From assembly GCF_022698145.1 (NCBI RefSeq), contig NZ_JALDAX010000020.1:1-64000 (forward strand): 64,000 bases of DNA, written 5' to 3'. A program made the translations under genes and the position numbers. Origin of the DNA: Streptomyces spinosisporus (GTDB taxonomy: Bacteria; Actinomycetota; Actinomycetes; Streptomycetales; Streptomycetaceae). The notes under the pieces were generated by a model, which made no database searches, had not been told where the DNA came from, and saw only the letters and a list, made by a program, of their open reading frames with translations. Below are positions 16,013 to 26,300 of the stretch, in pieces (position 1 is the stretch's first letter; each line of letters begins with the position of its first letter).

Positions 16013-16609
16013 TCATCGGGACCGCGGCTTTTGGGCGTGGTCGGGTGCGGGCAGATAGGGCGCCCTGGACGGCAGGCCGAGGTCCGAGGGCAGCAGCGAA
16101 CCGACCCAGCAGTCGCGGCGTACTCCCTGGTGGACGAGCGCGGAGCGCAGGACGCCCTCGACGACGAAGCCCGCGCGTTCGGCCACCGCGCGCGAGGCCC
16201 GGTTGCCCACTTCCGCACGCCACTCCACACGGTCCACCGACAGGTCGGTGAAGGCCCAGCGGGAGGCGGCGACGACGGCCTCCGTGATGTAGCCGTTGCC
16301 GCGGTGCTCCTTGGTGCCCCAGAAACCGATCTCCGTGACGCTCAGGGAGCGCATGGCCAGGCCGAGCATGCCCACCAGTTCCTCCCCTTCGGGGAGGAAG
16401 AGGCCGAAGGTGAGCGACGAACCGTTGGCCCAGCCCTCGGGGACCAGCTGGTGCGTGAAGTTCCGTGCGTGCTCGGGCAGATAGGGCGAGGGGATGGTGG
16501 TCCAGCGCTGGATGTCGGGGTCCTGGGCGGCGGCGTGCACGGTGTCGGTGTGCTCGGGGCCGACCGTGTGCAGCAGCAGTCGGGCGGTGGTGAGCGTCAC
16601 GGGTTCCAT
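16013..16609 (-). CDS. GNAT-family N-acetyltransferase (RimJ/RimL-like)
   Basis: A 198-residue GNAT acetyltransferase of the RimJ/RimL subgroup, which transfers an acetyl group from acetyl-CoA to an amine, often a protein N terminus. The acetyl-CoA binding region is visible as GFWGTKEHRGNGYITEAV (motif A, H-R-G-N-G-Y), followed by NRASRAVAERAGFVVEGVLR, which is typical of RimJ-like members. The substrate cannot be read from the sequence. The gene is divergent from secA, with 282 bp between the starts. It follows the glycosylase gene direction but is separated by 73 bp. Confidence 0.88.
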   Translation of the reverse strand: MEPVTLTTARLLLHTVGPEHTDTVHAAAQDPDIQRWTTIPSPYLPEHARNFTHQLVPEGWANGSSLTFGLFLPEGEELVGMLGLAMRSLSVTEIGFWGTKEHRGNGYITEAVVAASRWAFTDLSVDRVEWRAEVGNRASRAVAERAGFVVEGVLRSALVHQGVRRDCWVGSLLPSDLGLPSRAPYLPAPDHAQKPRSR

Positions 16610-16891
16610 CGCCCGATTCTGCGTGGATGTCGGGCGGGGACGCCATGTTTTTGGCCCTGCGTGAGCGGGTGATCACAATTCGCGCAATTCGTCGGCGCGA
16701 TGCGGCACCATCCGCGGCGCCCGTCCGTTGTCCCTTTTGAAGAAGATTTGAAGCGGTGCGAGAAGCCGGTCGCGGTCGTCGTCCCGGCAGGCTCCCGGCT
16801 GGGTGGGGTCCTCGCATACGATGGCCGTTGCTCAGTACGTCAAATGGAAAACCGACCGTCCCAGGCCCGACCGGCAAGGAGACCAACCCCC

Positions 16892-19705
16892 GTGTCCGTC
16901 CTTTCGAAGATCATGCGTGCAGGCGAAGGCAAGATCCTGCGCAAGCTGCACCGCATCGCGGACCAGGTCAACTCCATCGAAGAGGATTTCGTCGCCCTCT
17001 CCGACGCCGAGCTGCGGGCCCTCACCGATGAGTACAAGCAGCGGTACGCGGACGGGGAGAGCCTGGACGACCTGTTGCCCGAGGCGTTCGCCACCGTGCG
17101 CGAGGCCGCCAAGCGCGTCCTCGGCCAGCGCCATTACGACGTGCAGTTGATGGGCGGCGCCGCCCTCCACCTCGGCTATGTCGCCGAGATGAAGACCGGT
17201 GAGGGCAAGACCCTCGTCGGCACGTTGCCGGCGTATCTGAACGCGCTGTCGGGCAAGGGCGTCCACATCGTCACGGTCAACGACTACCTGGCCGAGCGCG
17301 ACTCCGAGATGATGGGCCGTGTCCACAAGTTCCTCGGTCTCGAGGTCGGCTGCATCCTCGCCAACATGACTCCGGCCGAGCGCCGTGAGCAGTACGGCAT
17401 GGACATCACCTACGGCACGAACAACGAGTTCGGCTTCGACTACCTCCGCGACAACATGGCGTGGTCCAAGGACGAACTGGTCCAGCGCGGGCACAACTTC
17501 GCCATCGTCGACGAGGTCGACTCCATCCTCGTCGACGAGGCCCGTACGCCGCTGATCATCTCCGGCCCGGCCGACCAGGCCACCAAGTGGTACGGCGACT
17601 TCGCCAAGCTCGTCCTGCGCCTGAAGAAGGGCGAGGCGGGCAACCCGCTCAAGGGCATCGAGGAGACCGGCGACTACGACGTCGACGAGAAGAAGCGCAC
17701 GGTCGCCATCCACGAGCCGGGCGTCAGCAAGGTCGAGGACTGGCTGGGCATCGACAACCTCTACGAGTCGGTGAACACGCCTCTGGTGGGCTACCTGAAC
17801 AACGCCATCAAGGCCAAGGAGCTCTTCAAGAAGGACAAGGACTACGTCGTCATCGACGGCGAGGTCATGATCGTCGACGAGCACACCGGCCGTATCCTCG
17901 CCGGCCGCCGCTACAACGAGGGCATGCACCAGGCGATCGAGGCGAAGGAAGGGGTGGACATCAAGGACGAGAACCAGACGCTCGCCACGATCACCCTGCA
18001 GAACTTCTTCCGCCTCTACGACAAGCTCTCCGGCATGACCGGTACGGCCATGACCGAGGCCGCCGAGTTCCACCAGATCTACAAGCTCGGTGTGGTCCCG
18101 ATCCCGACCAACAAGCCGATGATCCGCATGGACCAGTCGGACCTGATCTACCGCACCGAGGTCGCGAAGTTCGAGGCGGTCGTCGACGACATCGCCGAGA
18201 AGCACGAGAAGGGCCAGCCGATCCTCGTCGGTACGACGTCGGTCGAGAAGTCCGAATACCTCTCGCAGCAGCTCTCCAAGCGCGGCATCCAGCACGAGGT
18301 GCTGAACGCCAAGCAGCACGACCGGGAGGCGACGATCGTCGCCCAGGCCGGCCGCAAGGGCGCCGTGACCGTGGCCACCAACATGGCCGGTCGTGGTACG
18401 GACATCAAGCTCGGCGGCAACCCCGACGACCTCGCCGAGGCGGAGCTGCGTCAGCGCGGCCTCGACCCCGAGGAGCACATCGAGGAGTGGGCCCAGGCCC
18501 TGCCGGCCGCCCTGGAGCGTGCGGAGCGGGCCGTGAAGGCCGAGTTCGAGGAGGTCAAGGAGCTCGGCGGGCTCTATGTGCTGGGCACCGAGCGGCACGA
18601 GTCGCGGCGTATCGACAACCAGCTGCGCGGTCGTAGCGGCCGTCAGGGCGACCCGGGCGAGTCCCGCTTCTACCTCTCCCTGGGCGATGACCTGATGCGG
18701 CTCTTCAAGGCCCAGATGGTCGAGCGCGTGATGTCCATGGCGAACGTGCCGGACGACGTGCCGATCGAGAACAAGATGGTCACGCGCGCGATCGCCTCCG
18801 CCCAGTCGCAGGTCGAGCAGCAGAACTTCGAGACCCGTAAGAACGTCCTGAAGTACGACGAGGTCCTCAACCGCCAGCGCGAGGTCATCTACGGCGAGCG
18901 CCGCCGCGTCCTGGAGGGCGAGGACCTGCGCGAGCAGGTCGGCCACTTCATGGACGACACGATCGACGCCTACATCTCCGCCGAGACCGCCGAGGGCTTC
19001 GCGGAGGACTGGGACCTGGAGCGGCTGTGGGGCGCCTTCAAGCAGCTCTACCCGGTGCGGGTGACCGTCGAGGAGCTGGAGGAGGCGGCCGGTGACCGGG
19101 CCGGTCTGACCGCCGAGTTCATCTCCGAGTCCATCAAGGACGACATCCACGAGCAGTACGAGCAGCGCGAGGCGCAGCTCGGCTCCGAGATCATGCGTGA
19201 GCTGGAGCGCCGGGTCGTGCTGTCGGTCCTGGACCGCAAGTGGCGCGAGCACCTCTACGAGATGGACTACCTCCAGGAGGGCATCGGCCTGCGCGCGATG
19301 GCGCAGAAGGACCCGCTGGTCGAGTACCAGCGCGAGGGCTTCGACATGTTCACCGCCATGATGGAGGGCATCAAGGAGGAGTCCGTCGGCTATCTGTTCA
19401 ACCTGGAGGTCCAGGTCGAGCAGCAGGTCGAGGAGGTCCCGGTCGAGGACACGGCGCCGGTCGACATGCAGAAGCAGGACGCGGTGCCGGCCCAGGCGGG
19501 TGTCCGCCCGGAGATCCGTGCCAAGGGCCTGGACGCCCCGCAGCGCCGCAACCTCCACTTCTCCGCCCCGACCGTGGACGGCGAGGGCGGCACCATCGAG
19601 GGCGACTTCGTCGGCGACGACGAGCCGGTGCGCTCCGAGGCCGACGGCCTCACGCGCGCGGAGCGCCGCAAGCAGGCGCGGGGCGGTCGACGCCGCAAGA
19701 AGTAG
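16892..19705 (+). CDS. secA: Preprotein translocase ATPase SecA
   Basis: A 937-residue SecA, the motor that pushes unfolded secretory proteins through SecYEG. The N-terminal DEAD-like ATPase domain has Walker A MKTGEGKT (residues 100-107) and Walker B-like DEVDSILVDEARTPL. The second nucleotide-binding domain contains VATNMAGRGTDIKLGGN and QLRGRSGRQGDPGESRFYLSL. The helical wing and scaffold carry WREHLYEMDYLQEGIGLRA. The C-terminal tail is acidic, then basic (RKQARGGRRRKK), and lacks the cysteine zinc motif that binds SecB, as expected in actinobacteria. The GTG at 16892 has AAGGAG 11 bases upstream. A strong terminator follows at 19746. Confidence 0.98.
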   Translation: MSVLSKIMRAGEGKILRKLHRIADQVNSIEEDFVALSDAELRALTDEYKQRYADGESLDDLLPEAFATVREAAKRVLGQRHYDVQLMGGAALHLGYVAEMKTGEGKTLVGTLPAYLNALSGKGVHIVTVNDYLAERDSEMMGRVHKFLGLEVGCILANMTPAERREQYGMDITYGTNNEFGFDYLRDNMAWSKDELVQRGHNFAIVDEVDSILVDEARTPLIISGPADQATKWYGDFAKLVLRLKKGEAGNPLKGIEETGDYDVDEKKRTVAIHEPGVSKVEDWLGIDNLYESVNTPLVGYLNNAIKAKELFKKDKDYVVIDGEVMIVDEHTGRILAGRRYNEGMHQAIEAKEGVDIKDENQTLATITLQNFFRLYDKLSGMTGTAMTEAAEFHQIYKLGVVPIPTNKPMIRMDQSDLIYRTEVAKFEAVVDDIAEKHEKGQPILVGTTSVEKSEYLSQQLSKRGIQHEVLNAKQHDREATIVAQAGRKGAVTVATNMAGRGTDIKLGGNPDDLAEAELRQRGLDPEEHIEEWAQALPAALERAERAVKAEFEEVKELGGLYVLGTERHESRRIDNQLRGRSGRQGDPGESRFYLSLGDDLMRLFKAQMVERVMSMANVPDDVPIENKMVTRAIASAQSQVEQQNFETRKNVLKYDEVLNRQREVIYGERRRVLEGEDLREQVGHFMDDTIDAYISAETAEGFAEDWDLERLWGAFKQLYPVRVTVEELEEAAGDRAGLTAEFISESIKDDIHEQYEQREAQLGSEIMRELERRVVLSVLDRKWREHLYEMDYLQEGIGLRAMAQKDPLVEYQREGFDMFTAMMEGIKEESVGYLFNLEVQVEQQVEEVPVEDTAPVDMQKQDAVPAQAGVRPEIRAKGLDAPQRRNLHFSAPTVDGEGGTIEGDFVGDDEPVRSEADGLTRAERRKQARGGRRRKK

Positions 19706-19745
19706 CGCACTGCGCCACAGGGAATTGTGGCGCGGCAGCGACGTG

Positions 19746-19778
19746 AAGGGCCGGGTCCTCTCCGGGGACCCGGCCCTT
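19746..19778 (+). terminator. Terminator after secA
   Basis: A 13-bp perfect stem (AAGGGCCGGGTCC with GGACCCGGCCCTT) around a 7-base loop lies 40 bp after secA. It sits between secA and the convergent Rv3235-like gene and, being symmetric, can serve both. Confidence 0.75.
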
Positions 19779-19814
19779 CGGCGTACGCCGCCGGGCCCTT
19801 CGGCGTACGCCGCC
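19772..19814 (+). repeat. Two-copy 22-bp tandem repeat next to the secA terminator
   Basis: The 21-bp unit GGCCCTTCGGCGTACGCCGCC occurs at 19772-19792 and again at 19794-19814, separated by one G. Each unit contains the palindrome GGCGTACGCC, so the pair adds two small hairpins behind the main terminator. Confidence 0.7.
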
Positions 19815-19851
19815 GCAGCTCCGTACAGCCGGACCGATCCGGGGACAGGCC

Positions 19852-20526
19852 CTAGTCGTCGGCCGGGTGGGGTGGGCGGGGGCCGCCGAGTTCCACTGCC
19901 GTGCAGCGCCAGCGCAGGTCTCGGCCGCGTTCCAGGCGGAAGGCCATGGCCCGGAGCTGGTCGCCCGCGCCGATGCGGGCGAAGGCCTCCACGGCGCCGG
20001 GACCGGCCTCGTAGTAGCCGATGTCGCGGACGACCGGACGGGTGCCGCGGGCGCGCAGCGGGCCGCGCTCCGCGAGCCAGGCCAGCTCGTCGTAGGCCCG
20101 GCCCGCGGTGTGCCCCAGCATCGCGTGCACCGGGCGCTGCCCGCTCAGCACCGCGACCAGGAGGTCGGCGAAGACATCGGTGGGGCGGGGCCGGTGGGGA
20201 GTGGGCATGGCGCTGCCGGTGGTCGTGCTCCTCTCCGGTGCAGCGGGTGCGGGTGCGGGTGCGGGGCGGGCGGGAGCCGGGCGTGCGGGTGCCGTACGCG
20301 TCCGTGCTGCTGTCGCGCCCGCCGTCGGTGGGCGGCTGTCGGTGGGGCGGGTGCCTGCCAGGGCGTTGTTGGACCTGGAGCGGGGCGGGCGGCCGCCGCC
20401 CGGTGCGGTACGGGCCGGGCTTCCGCCCGGGTGGCGGGGCGGGGCGCCGCCGGGGCGGCGGGAGTCGCGGCGGCCGGGCGGCCGGGTGCCCGGCTGGTGC
20501 TGTGCCCTGGTCATGACCTTGTGCAT
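19852..20526 (-). CDS. Rv3235-family protein
   Basis: A 224-residue protein of the actinobacterial Rv3235 group. The first 110 residues are Arg/Pro/Gly-rich and probably disordered. The conserved C-terminal domain of about 110 residues starts at DVFADLLVAVLSGQRPVHAMLGH and ends RDLRWRCTAVELGGPRPPHP. Function is unknown. In mycobacteria the homolog also lies near secA1. The ATG at 20526 (MHKVMTRAQHQPG) is preferred because GGGGA lies a few bases upstream; the frame extends to another ATG at 20652. It is convergent with secA. Confidence 0.75.
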   Translation of the reverse strand: MHKVMTRAQHQPGTRPPGRRDSRRPGGAPPRHPGGSPARTAPGGGRPPRSRSNNALAGTRPTDSRPPTAGATAARTRTAPARPAPARPAPAPAPAAPERSTTTGSAMPTPHRPRPTDVFADLLVAVLSGQRPVHAMLGHTAGRAYDELAWLAERGPLRARGTRPVVRDIGYYEAGPGAVEAFARIGAGDQLRAMAFRLERGRDLRWRCTAVELGGPRPPHPADD

Positions 20527-20837
20527 GAGCGTCCCCGTTCTGCGGGCCCGGCGGATACCGGGCGGTAACTTGGCGTCGGGGATCTTGTACGGGGCCGGAG
20601 CGGGCGTCGGCAAGGACCGCGGGGCCCGCGGCGGGGCAGCCGGAATGTTCACCTATCAGGGTGACCGGGAGGGTGCGCGGGCCCATGATCACGGGGGAGT
20701 ACCGGGTGAGTTCCGGGCCGGAGGTGGACGCCCGCCGGCCCCTGGGTGGGGACTCGAAAGGGGACGCCCGCACGTATCCTGAAGGCCCTTTGACAGGGCG
20801 GGAGTGCGCCCGGTCACCGACCACGAAAGCAGCGGCC
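20527..20837. other. Divergent promoter region, 311 bp
   Basis: This gap separates the divergent Rv3235-like and DUF6912 genes. TATCCT at 20775-20780 could be a -10 element for the plus-strand gene, but I find no convincing -35 partner. No extra gene is supported. Confidence 0.35.
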
Positions 20838-21353
20838 ATGCGCGTCTACGTCCCCCTGACCCTCTCCGGTCTCGCCGAGGCGTACAAGACGGGTGAGCTC
20901 GGGGCGGTACCGCTCGTCGCGTACGCCGTCACCCCCGCGCTGCGCGAGTGGTACCTCTCCGACGACATCGAGGAGCTGGAGTACGCGGCCCTGAACCGCG
21001 CGGCACTGGCCTCCCTGCGGCTGCTGGCCGCGGATCCCGGGGCGGCGCGGCGCCGGGTCGTGGTCGCCGTCGACGTGCCCGACGGGGCGGCGTCCGCCGA
21101 TCCCGACCGGGGACTGGACCCGGCGGCGCTCGGCGAGGTGCGGGTGACGGTGGCCGTGCGGCTGGCCAAGGCGGCCGCCGTGCACGTCGACCTCGACGAG
21201 GCGGAGGCGGACGTGGCCGCCGCGGCCGAGGCGCTGGAGGCGGCGGACCGCGGGGACGACGACGCGCAGTTCGTGGTGGACGGGGCCGAGGACCACGAGC
21301 TGCTCTGGTACGCGACGCAGGAGATCCCCAATCTGGTGGGGCTCGGGGACTGA
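20838..21353 (+). CDS. DUF6912 family protein
   Basis: A 171-residue cytosolic protein that begins MRVYVPLTLSGLAEAYKTGEL, a start that I associate with a conserved actinobacterial family of unknown function (DUF6912). The middle has a beta-strand-like RRRVVVAVDVPDG, then an Ala/Glu-rich helix (ADVAAAAEALEAADRGDDDAQ). It closes with HELLWYATQEIPNLV. There is no signal peptide, membrane segment or recognisable catalytic motif. The gene is 134 bp upstream of the HAD hydrolase in the same direction, so co-transcription is possible. The call rests on overall pattern only. Confidence 0.75.
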   Translation: MRVYVPLTLSGLAEAYKTGELGAVPLVAYAVTPALREWYLSDDIEELEYAALNRAALASLRLLAADPGAARRRVVVAVDVPDGAASADPDRGLDPAALGEVRVTVAVRLAKAAAVHVDLDEAEADVAAAAEALEAADRGDDDAQFVVDGAEDHELLWYATQEIPNLVGLGD

Positions 21354-21487
21354 GACCGGCCGAGGCCGCTCAGTCCCCTCCCGTGCCCCCTCGGTCCTCT
21401 CTTCTCGCGCCCCCTTCGACCTGCGGATCAAGCCCGCTTTGACCTGCGCAACTCTTGATTGTCAGTGGCGGCGGGTACTTTTTTGGC

Positions 21488-22156
21488 ATGGGGAAGAAGA
21501 CAGGGGCGGCGCACATCGTCTGGGACTGGAACGGCACGCTGTTCCACGACAACGATGCGATCATCGGGGCGACGAACGCGGCTTTCGCGGAGCTGGGCCT
21601 CGAACCGATCACCATGGAGCAGTACCGCGCGCTGTACTGCGTGCCGGTGCCGAAGTTCTACGAGCGGCTGCTCGGCCGGCTGCCGACGGACGCCGAGTGG
21701 CTGGTCATGGACGAGACCTTCCACCGCTACTACTCCGAGCAGCACGCCGCGTGCAGTCTCGCCTCGGGCGCGACCGAGCTGCTGGCCGACTGGCGGTCGG
21801 CGGGCGGCAGCCAGTCGCTCCTCAGCATGTACGGGCACGAGGAACTGGTCCCGCTGGTCCGGAAGTTCGGGATAGAGGCGCACTTCATACGCGTCGACGG
21901 GCGGACGGGGCCCTCGGGAGGCAGCAAGGCGGAGCACATGGTGCGCCACCTCGCCGCCCTCGGTGACGTCGACCCTGCGCGCGCGGTGGTGATAGGCGAC
22001 GCCGCGGACGACGCGGTCGCCGCGCAGCACGCCGGCGCCCGTGCCGTGCTCTACACCGGCGGGTCGCACAGCCGGGCCAGCCTCGAGGAGGTCGGGGTCC
22101 CGGTGGTGGACACACTGGCGGACGCAGTGGCGGAGGCCCAGCGCCTCGCGGCGTGA
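21488..22156 (+). CDS. HAD-superfamily hydrolase (DWNGT variant)
   Basis: A 222-residue HAD hydrolase, probably a small-molecule phosphatase. Motif I is DWNGTL (Asp13 nucleophile); the usual second Asp is Asn15, a variant seen in a recognisable HAD subgroup. The alpha-helical cap occupies about residues 25-90. Motif II is probably SLLSMYGHEEL, and motif IV is VVIGDAADDAVAAQHAGARAV. Loss of the second Asp, which normally acts as general acid/base, means activity should not be assumed. The ATG at 21488 follows a short AT-rich leader without a clear ribosome binding site. The substrate is unknown. Confidence 0.88.
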   Translation: MGKKTGAAHIVWDWNGTLFHDNDAIIGATNAAFAELGLEPITMEQYRALYCVPVPKFYERLLGRLPTDAEWLVMDETFHRYYSEQHAACSLASGATELLADWRSAGGSQSLLSMYGHEELVPLVRKFGIEAHFIRVDGRTGPSGGSKAEHMVRHLAALGDVDPARAVVIGDAADDAVAAQHAGARAVLYTGGSHSRASLEEVGVPVVDTLADAVAEAQRLAA

Positions 22157-22249
22157 GCGGCTTCGCTGCGCGAGCATCGGCCGGACGGCGCTCACGTCAC
22201 CCAGCGCACGACGGCGCCGCGCGCCTCGGCCAGCGCCGACCCCGCACGG

Positions 22250-22816
22250 CTACGTCACCGGTGCCTTCGCCCGTAGCACCGTCAGGAACTCGCGCATCCA
22301 GCTCGGATGATCGGGCCAGGCGCGGGAGGAGACCAGGGTGCCGTCGACCACCGCTTCGGTGTCCTGGAAGGTGGCGCCCGCGGTCTGCATGTCCGGCTCC
22401 AGGGCCGGATAGGCGGTGACGCGGCGGCCGCGCAGGCCGTCGACCGCGGCGGTGAGCAGGGGTCCGTGGCAGATCTGGGCGACCGGCTTGTCCGAGTCGA
22501 AGAAGGACTTGAGGATCTTGCGGAGTTCGGGGTCGTTGCGCAGGTACTCGGGAGCGCGTCCGCCCGGGATGACGAGGGCGGCGTACTGACCGGGGTCGAC
22601 CTCGGCGAAGGCGAGGTCGGCGGGCCAGGTGTAGCCGGGCTTCTCGGTGTAGGTGTCGAAGCCGGGTTCGAAGTCGTGGACCACGAACTGCAGTTTCTTG
22701 CGGGCGGGGGCCGCGATATGGACCTCGTAGCCCTCCTCGCGGAGGCGTTGGTAGGGGTACAGGACCTCGAGTGACTCCGCTGCGTCGCCGGTGACGATGA
22801 GGATTTTCGCTGTCAT
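22250..22816 (-). CDS. DJ-1/PfpI family protein
   Basis: A 188-residue DJ-1/PfpI protein. Members include glyoxalase III, deglycase-like enzymes and redox-sensitive chaperones. The nucleophile elbow is AQICHGPLL, with Cys116 next to His117. An acidic residue near the start of the fold (Glu14 or Glu17 in AAESLEVLY) is placed to contact the cysteine, and VIPGGRAPEYLR is characteristic. Length is typical. It stands alone on the minus strand, divergent from the glutamate dehydrogenase gene across 576 bp. The precise activity cannot be read from the sequence. Confidence 0.9.
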   Translation of the reverse strand: MTAKILIVTGDAAESLEVLYPYQRLREEGYEVHIAAPARKKLQFVVHDFEPGFDTYTEKPGYTWPADLAFAEVDPGQYAALVIPGGRAPEYLRNDPELRKILKSFFDSDKPVAQICHGPLLTAAVDGLRGRRVTAYPALEPDMQTAGATFQDTEAVVDGTLVSSRAWPDHPSWMREFLTVLRAKAPVT

Positions 22817-23392
22817 GTCGGGCCGCTCCCCTCGGGCGGGCGTGCGCTGTCATGGGAAACGTGCCTCTGGAAAGTGGTCTTGCCAAGAGGTTCGGTCGGT
22901 TTCGGGCAAGGGGGATCAGATGTGGGTCCGGTATCGCCGGTTTGCACGATAAGGGGGCCTGTGCCCCTGTGCAGAGTGTCAAAGTTCGACCCCTGGTTTT
23001 GTACACATACGGCTCATGACGGGCCCCCCGTACTGAGCGATAGCCTTGTGGCGTGATCAGCGCGATATCTCGCGGGGGCAGTGCTGCCCCTGCCCTGCGC
23101 CCGGTGAGCACGGACCACCTCCGTGACCGGGTGGCAGTCGCTGGTCCTCGCGGGCGGGACGGGGTCGTGCGGACCCCCAGGACGCCGTACACGCCCCGGA
23201 AGCGCATGCCGCAGAGATCAGCATCACATTCCGCGGGCGTGTCGAGAATGGCCGATAACCCCCCGCTCATCTCACCGTGCGGCATAGCGTCGGAGCAGAC
23301 CGGAGAACCCGGGCCGTGGCGACGGGCCGCAGGGGAAGAGACCGTACTTCCTTCTACGTCACGCAACGGCGCGCGACAGGAGCCAGAGGACA
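22817..23392. other. 576-bp region upstream of the NAD-glutamate dehydrogenase
   Basis: This is the longest gap in the window. It includes a more AT-rich patch around 22970-23050 and the palindrome GGGGCAG-TG-CTGCCCC at 23075-23090. A TAGCCT hexamer at 23042-23047 lies six bases before a GTG at 23053, an arrangement typical of leaderless Streptomyces transcripts. The frame from that GTG (to 23454) overlaps the dehydrogenase start and loses codon bias after about 50 codons, so I do not call it a gene. The region probably holds the dehydrogenase promoter. Confidence 0.4.
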
Positions 23393-26300
23393 ATGCAGAC
23401 CAAGCTGGACGAAGCCAAGGCCGAGCTGCTCGAACGGGCCGCCCGGGTAGCTGAGAACAGCCCGGTCGGGGGGCACCTACCGACCGGGACGACGGAAGAG
23501 AGCACCCCGGACCGGGACACCGTGCTCGCGTTCCTCCAGCGCTACTACCTGCACACCGCCCCGGAAGACCTGGCCGACCGCGACCCGGTCGACGTCTTCG
23601 GAGCAGCCCTCTCCCACTACCGGCTGGCCGAGAATCGCCCCCAGGGCACGGCCAACGTACGGGTGCACACGCCCACGGTGGAGGAGAACGGGTGGACGTG
23701 CAGCCACTCCGTCGTCGAGGTCGTCACCGACGACATGCCCTTCCTCGTCGACTCGGTCACCAATGAACTGACGCGGCAGGGGCGTGGCATCCACGTCGTC
23801 ATCCACCCGCAGATCGTCGTCCGCCGTGACGTCACCGGCAAGCTCATCGAGGTGCTCAGCGCGCAAGGGGCCGGCGGCGAGCTGCCGCACGACGCGCACA
23901 TCGAGTCCTGGATCCATGTGGAGATCGACCGCGAGACCGACCGCGGCGACCTCAAGCAGATCACCGCCGACCTGCTGCGCGTCCTGTCCGACGTCCGTGA
24001 GGCCGTCGAGGACTGGGACAAGATGCGGGACGCGGCGCTGCGCATGGCCGACGAACTGCCCACCGAGCCCGTCGCCACCGATCTGCGCGAGCAGGAGATC
24101 GACGAGGCCCGCGAGCTGCTGCGCTGGCTGGCCGCCAACCACTTCACCTTCCTCGGCTACCGCGAGTACCAGCTGCGCGAGGACGACTCGCTGGGCGCCG
24201 TGCCCGGCACCGGCCTCGGCATCCTGCGCTCCGACCCGAAGCACACGGAGGACGAGGGCCACCCGGTCAGCCCGTCCTTCGAGCGGCTGCCCGCAGACGC
24301 CCGTGCCAAGGCCCGTGAGCACAAGCTCCTCGTCCTGACCAAGGCCAACAGCCGCGCGACCGTGCACCGGCCGTCGTATCTGGACTACATTGGCGTCAAG
24401 AAGTTCGACGAGAACGGCAATGTCGTCGGCGAGCGCCGCTTCCTCGGACTGTTCTCCTCCGCCGCCTACACCGAGTCGGTGCGCCGGGTTCCGGTCATCC
24501 GCCGCAAGGTGGAGGAGGTGCTGGAGCGCGCCGGGTTCTCGCCCAACAGCCACGACGGGCGCGACCTGCTGCAGATCCTGGAGACCTACCCGCGCGACGA
24601 GCTCTTCCAGACGCCGCCCGCCGAGCTGGAGGCCATCGCCACCTCCGTGCTGTATCTGCAGGAGCGCAGGCGGCTGCGGCTCTACCTGCGCCAGGACGAG
24701 TACGGGCGCTACTACTCCGCCCTCGTCTACCTCCCGCGCGACCGCTACACCACCGGCGTCCGGCTCAGGATCATCGACATCCTGAAGGAGGAACTGGGCG
24801 GCACCAGCGTCGACTTCACCGCGTGGAACACCGAGTCGATCCTCTCCCGGCTGCACTTCGTGGTCCGTGTCCCGCAGGGCACCGAGCTGCCGGAGCTGTC
24901 CGACGCGGACAAGGAGCGGATCGAGGCCCGGCTGGTGGAGGCCGCGCGTTCCTGGGCCGACGGATTCGCCGAGGCGCTGAACGCCGAGTGCGGCGAGGAG
25001 AAGGCCGCCGAGCTGCTGCGCAAGTACGGCAGCGCCTTCGCCGAGGGCTACAAGGCCGACCACACGCCGCGCGCCGCGGTCGCCGACCTCGTCCACCTCG
25101 AGGAGCTCGACGAGGCACAGTCCCAGAGCGGCAAGGACTTCGCCCTCAGCCTGTACGAGCCGGTGGGTGCCGCCCCCGAGGAGCGCCGCTTCAAGATCTA
25201 CCGCAAGGGCGAGGCCGTCTCCCTGTCCGCGGTGCTTCCCGCGCTCAGCCGGCTCGGCGTCGAGGTGACGGACGAGCGGCCGTACGAGCTGCGCTGCGCG
25301 GACCGCACCACCGCGTGGATCTACGACTTCGGCCTGCGCATGCCCGCGTCGCAGAACGGCGCGGGGGAGTACGGCGGCGACGACGCCCGCGAGCGCGTCC
25401 AGGACGCCTTCGCCGCGACCTGGACCGGTCAGGCGGAGAACGACGGCTTCAACGCGCTGGTGCTCAGCGCCGGTCTGACCTGGCGCCAGGCGATGGTGCT
25501 GCGCGCGTACGCCAAGTACCTGCGGCAGGCGGGCTCCACCTTCTCGCAGGACTACATGGAGGACACCCTCCGCAACAACGTCCACACCACCCGGCTGCTG
25601 GTCTCACTGTTCGAGGCGCGGATGTCGCCGGACCGCCAGCGCGCGGGCCACGAGATCGTCGACGCCCTGCTCGAGGAGGTCGACGCGGCCCTCGACCAGG
25701 TGGCCTCGCTCGACGAGGACCGCATCCTCCGGTCCTTCCTGACCGTCATCAAGGCGACGCTGCGGACGAACTTCTTCCAGGAGGCGGCGGGCGGCAAGCC
25801 GCACGAGTACGTCTCCATGAAGTTCGACCCGCAGGCCATCCCGGACCTGCCGGCACCGCGCCCGGCGTACGAGATCTGGGTGTACTCGCCGCGCGTGGAG
25901 GGCGTGCACCTGCGCTTCGGCAAGGTCGCCCGAGGCGGTCTGCGCTGGTCCGACCGGCGTGAGGACTTCCGTACGGAGATCCTCGGCCTGGTCAAGGCGC
26001 AGATGGTGAAGAACACCGTCATCGTGCCGGTCGGCGCCAAGGGCGGCTTCGTCGCCAAGCAGCTGCCGGACCCGTCCGTGGACCGCGACGCCTGGCTCGC
26101 CGAGGGCGTCGCCTGCTACAAGACGTTCATCTCGGCGCTGCTCGACATCACCGACAACATGGTGGCGGGCGAGGTCGTGCCGCCGCAGGACGTCGTCCGG
26201 CACGACGAGGACGACACGTATCTCGTCGTCGCCGCCGACAAGGGCACCGCGACCTTCTCCGACATCGCCAACGGCGTGGCGGAGACGTACAACTTCTGGC

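Noticed and set aside
16832..20839. 1335-codon open frame on the minus strand opposite secA
   Set aside because: It is the antisense shadow of secA, with repetitive Leu/Val/Asp/Gly composition and no domain.
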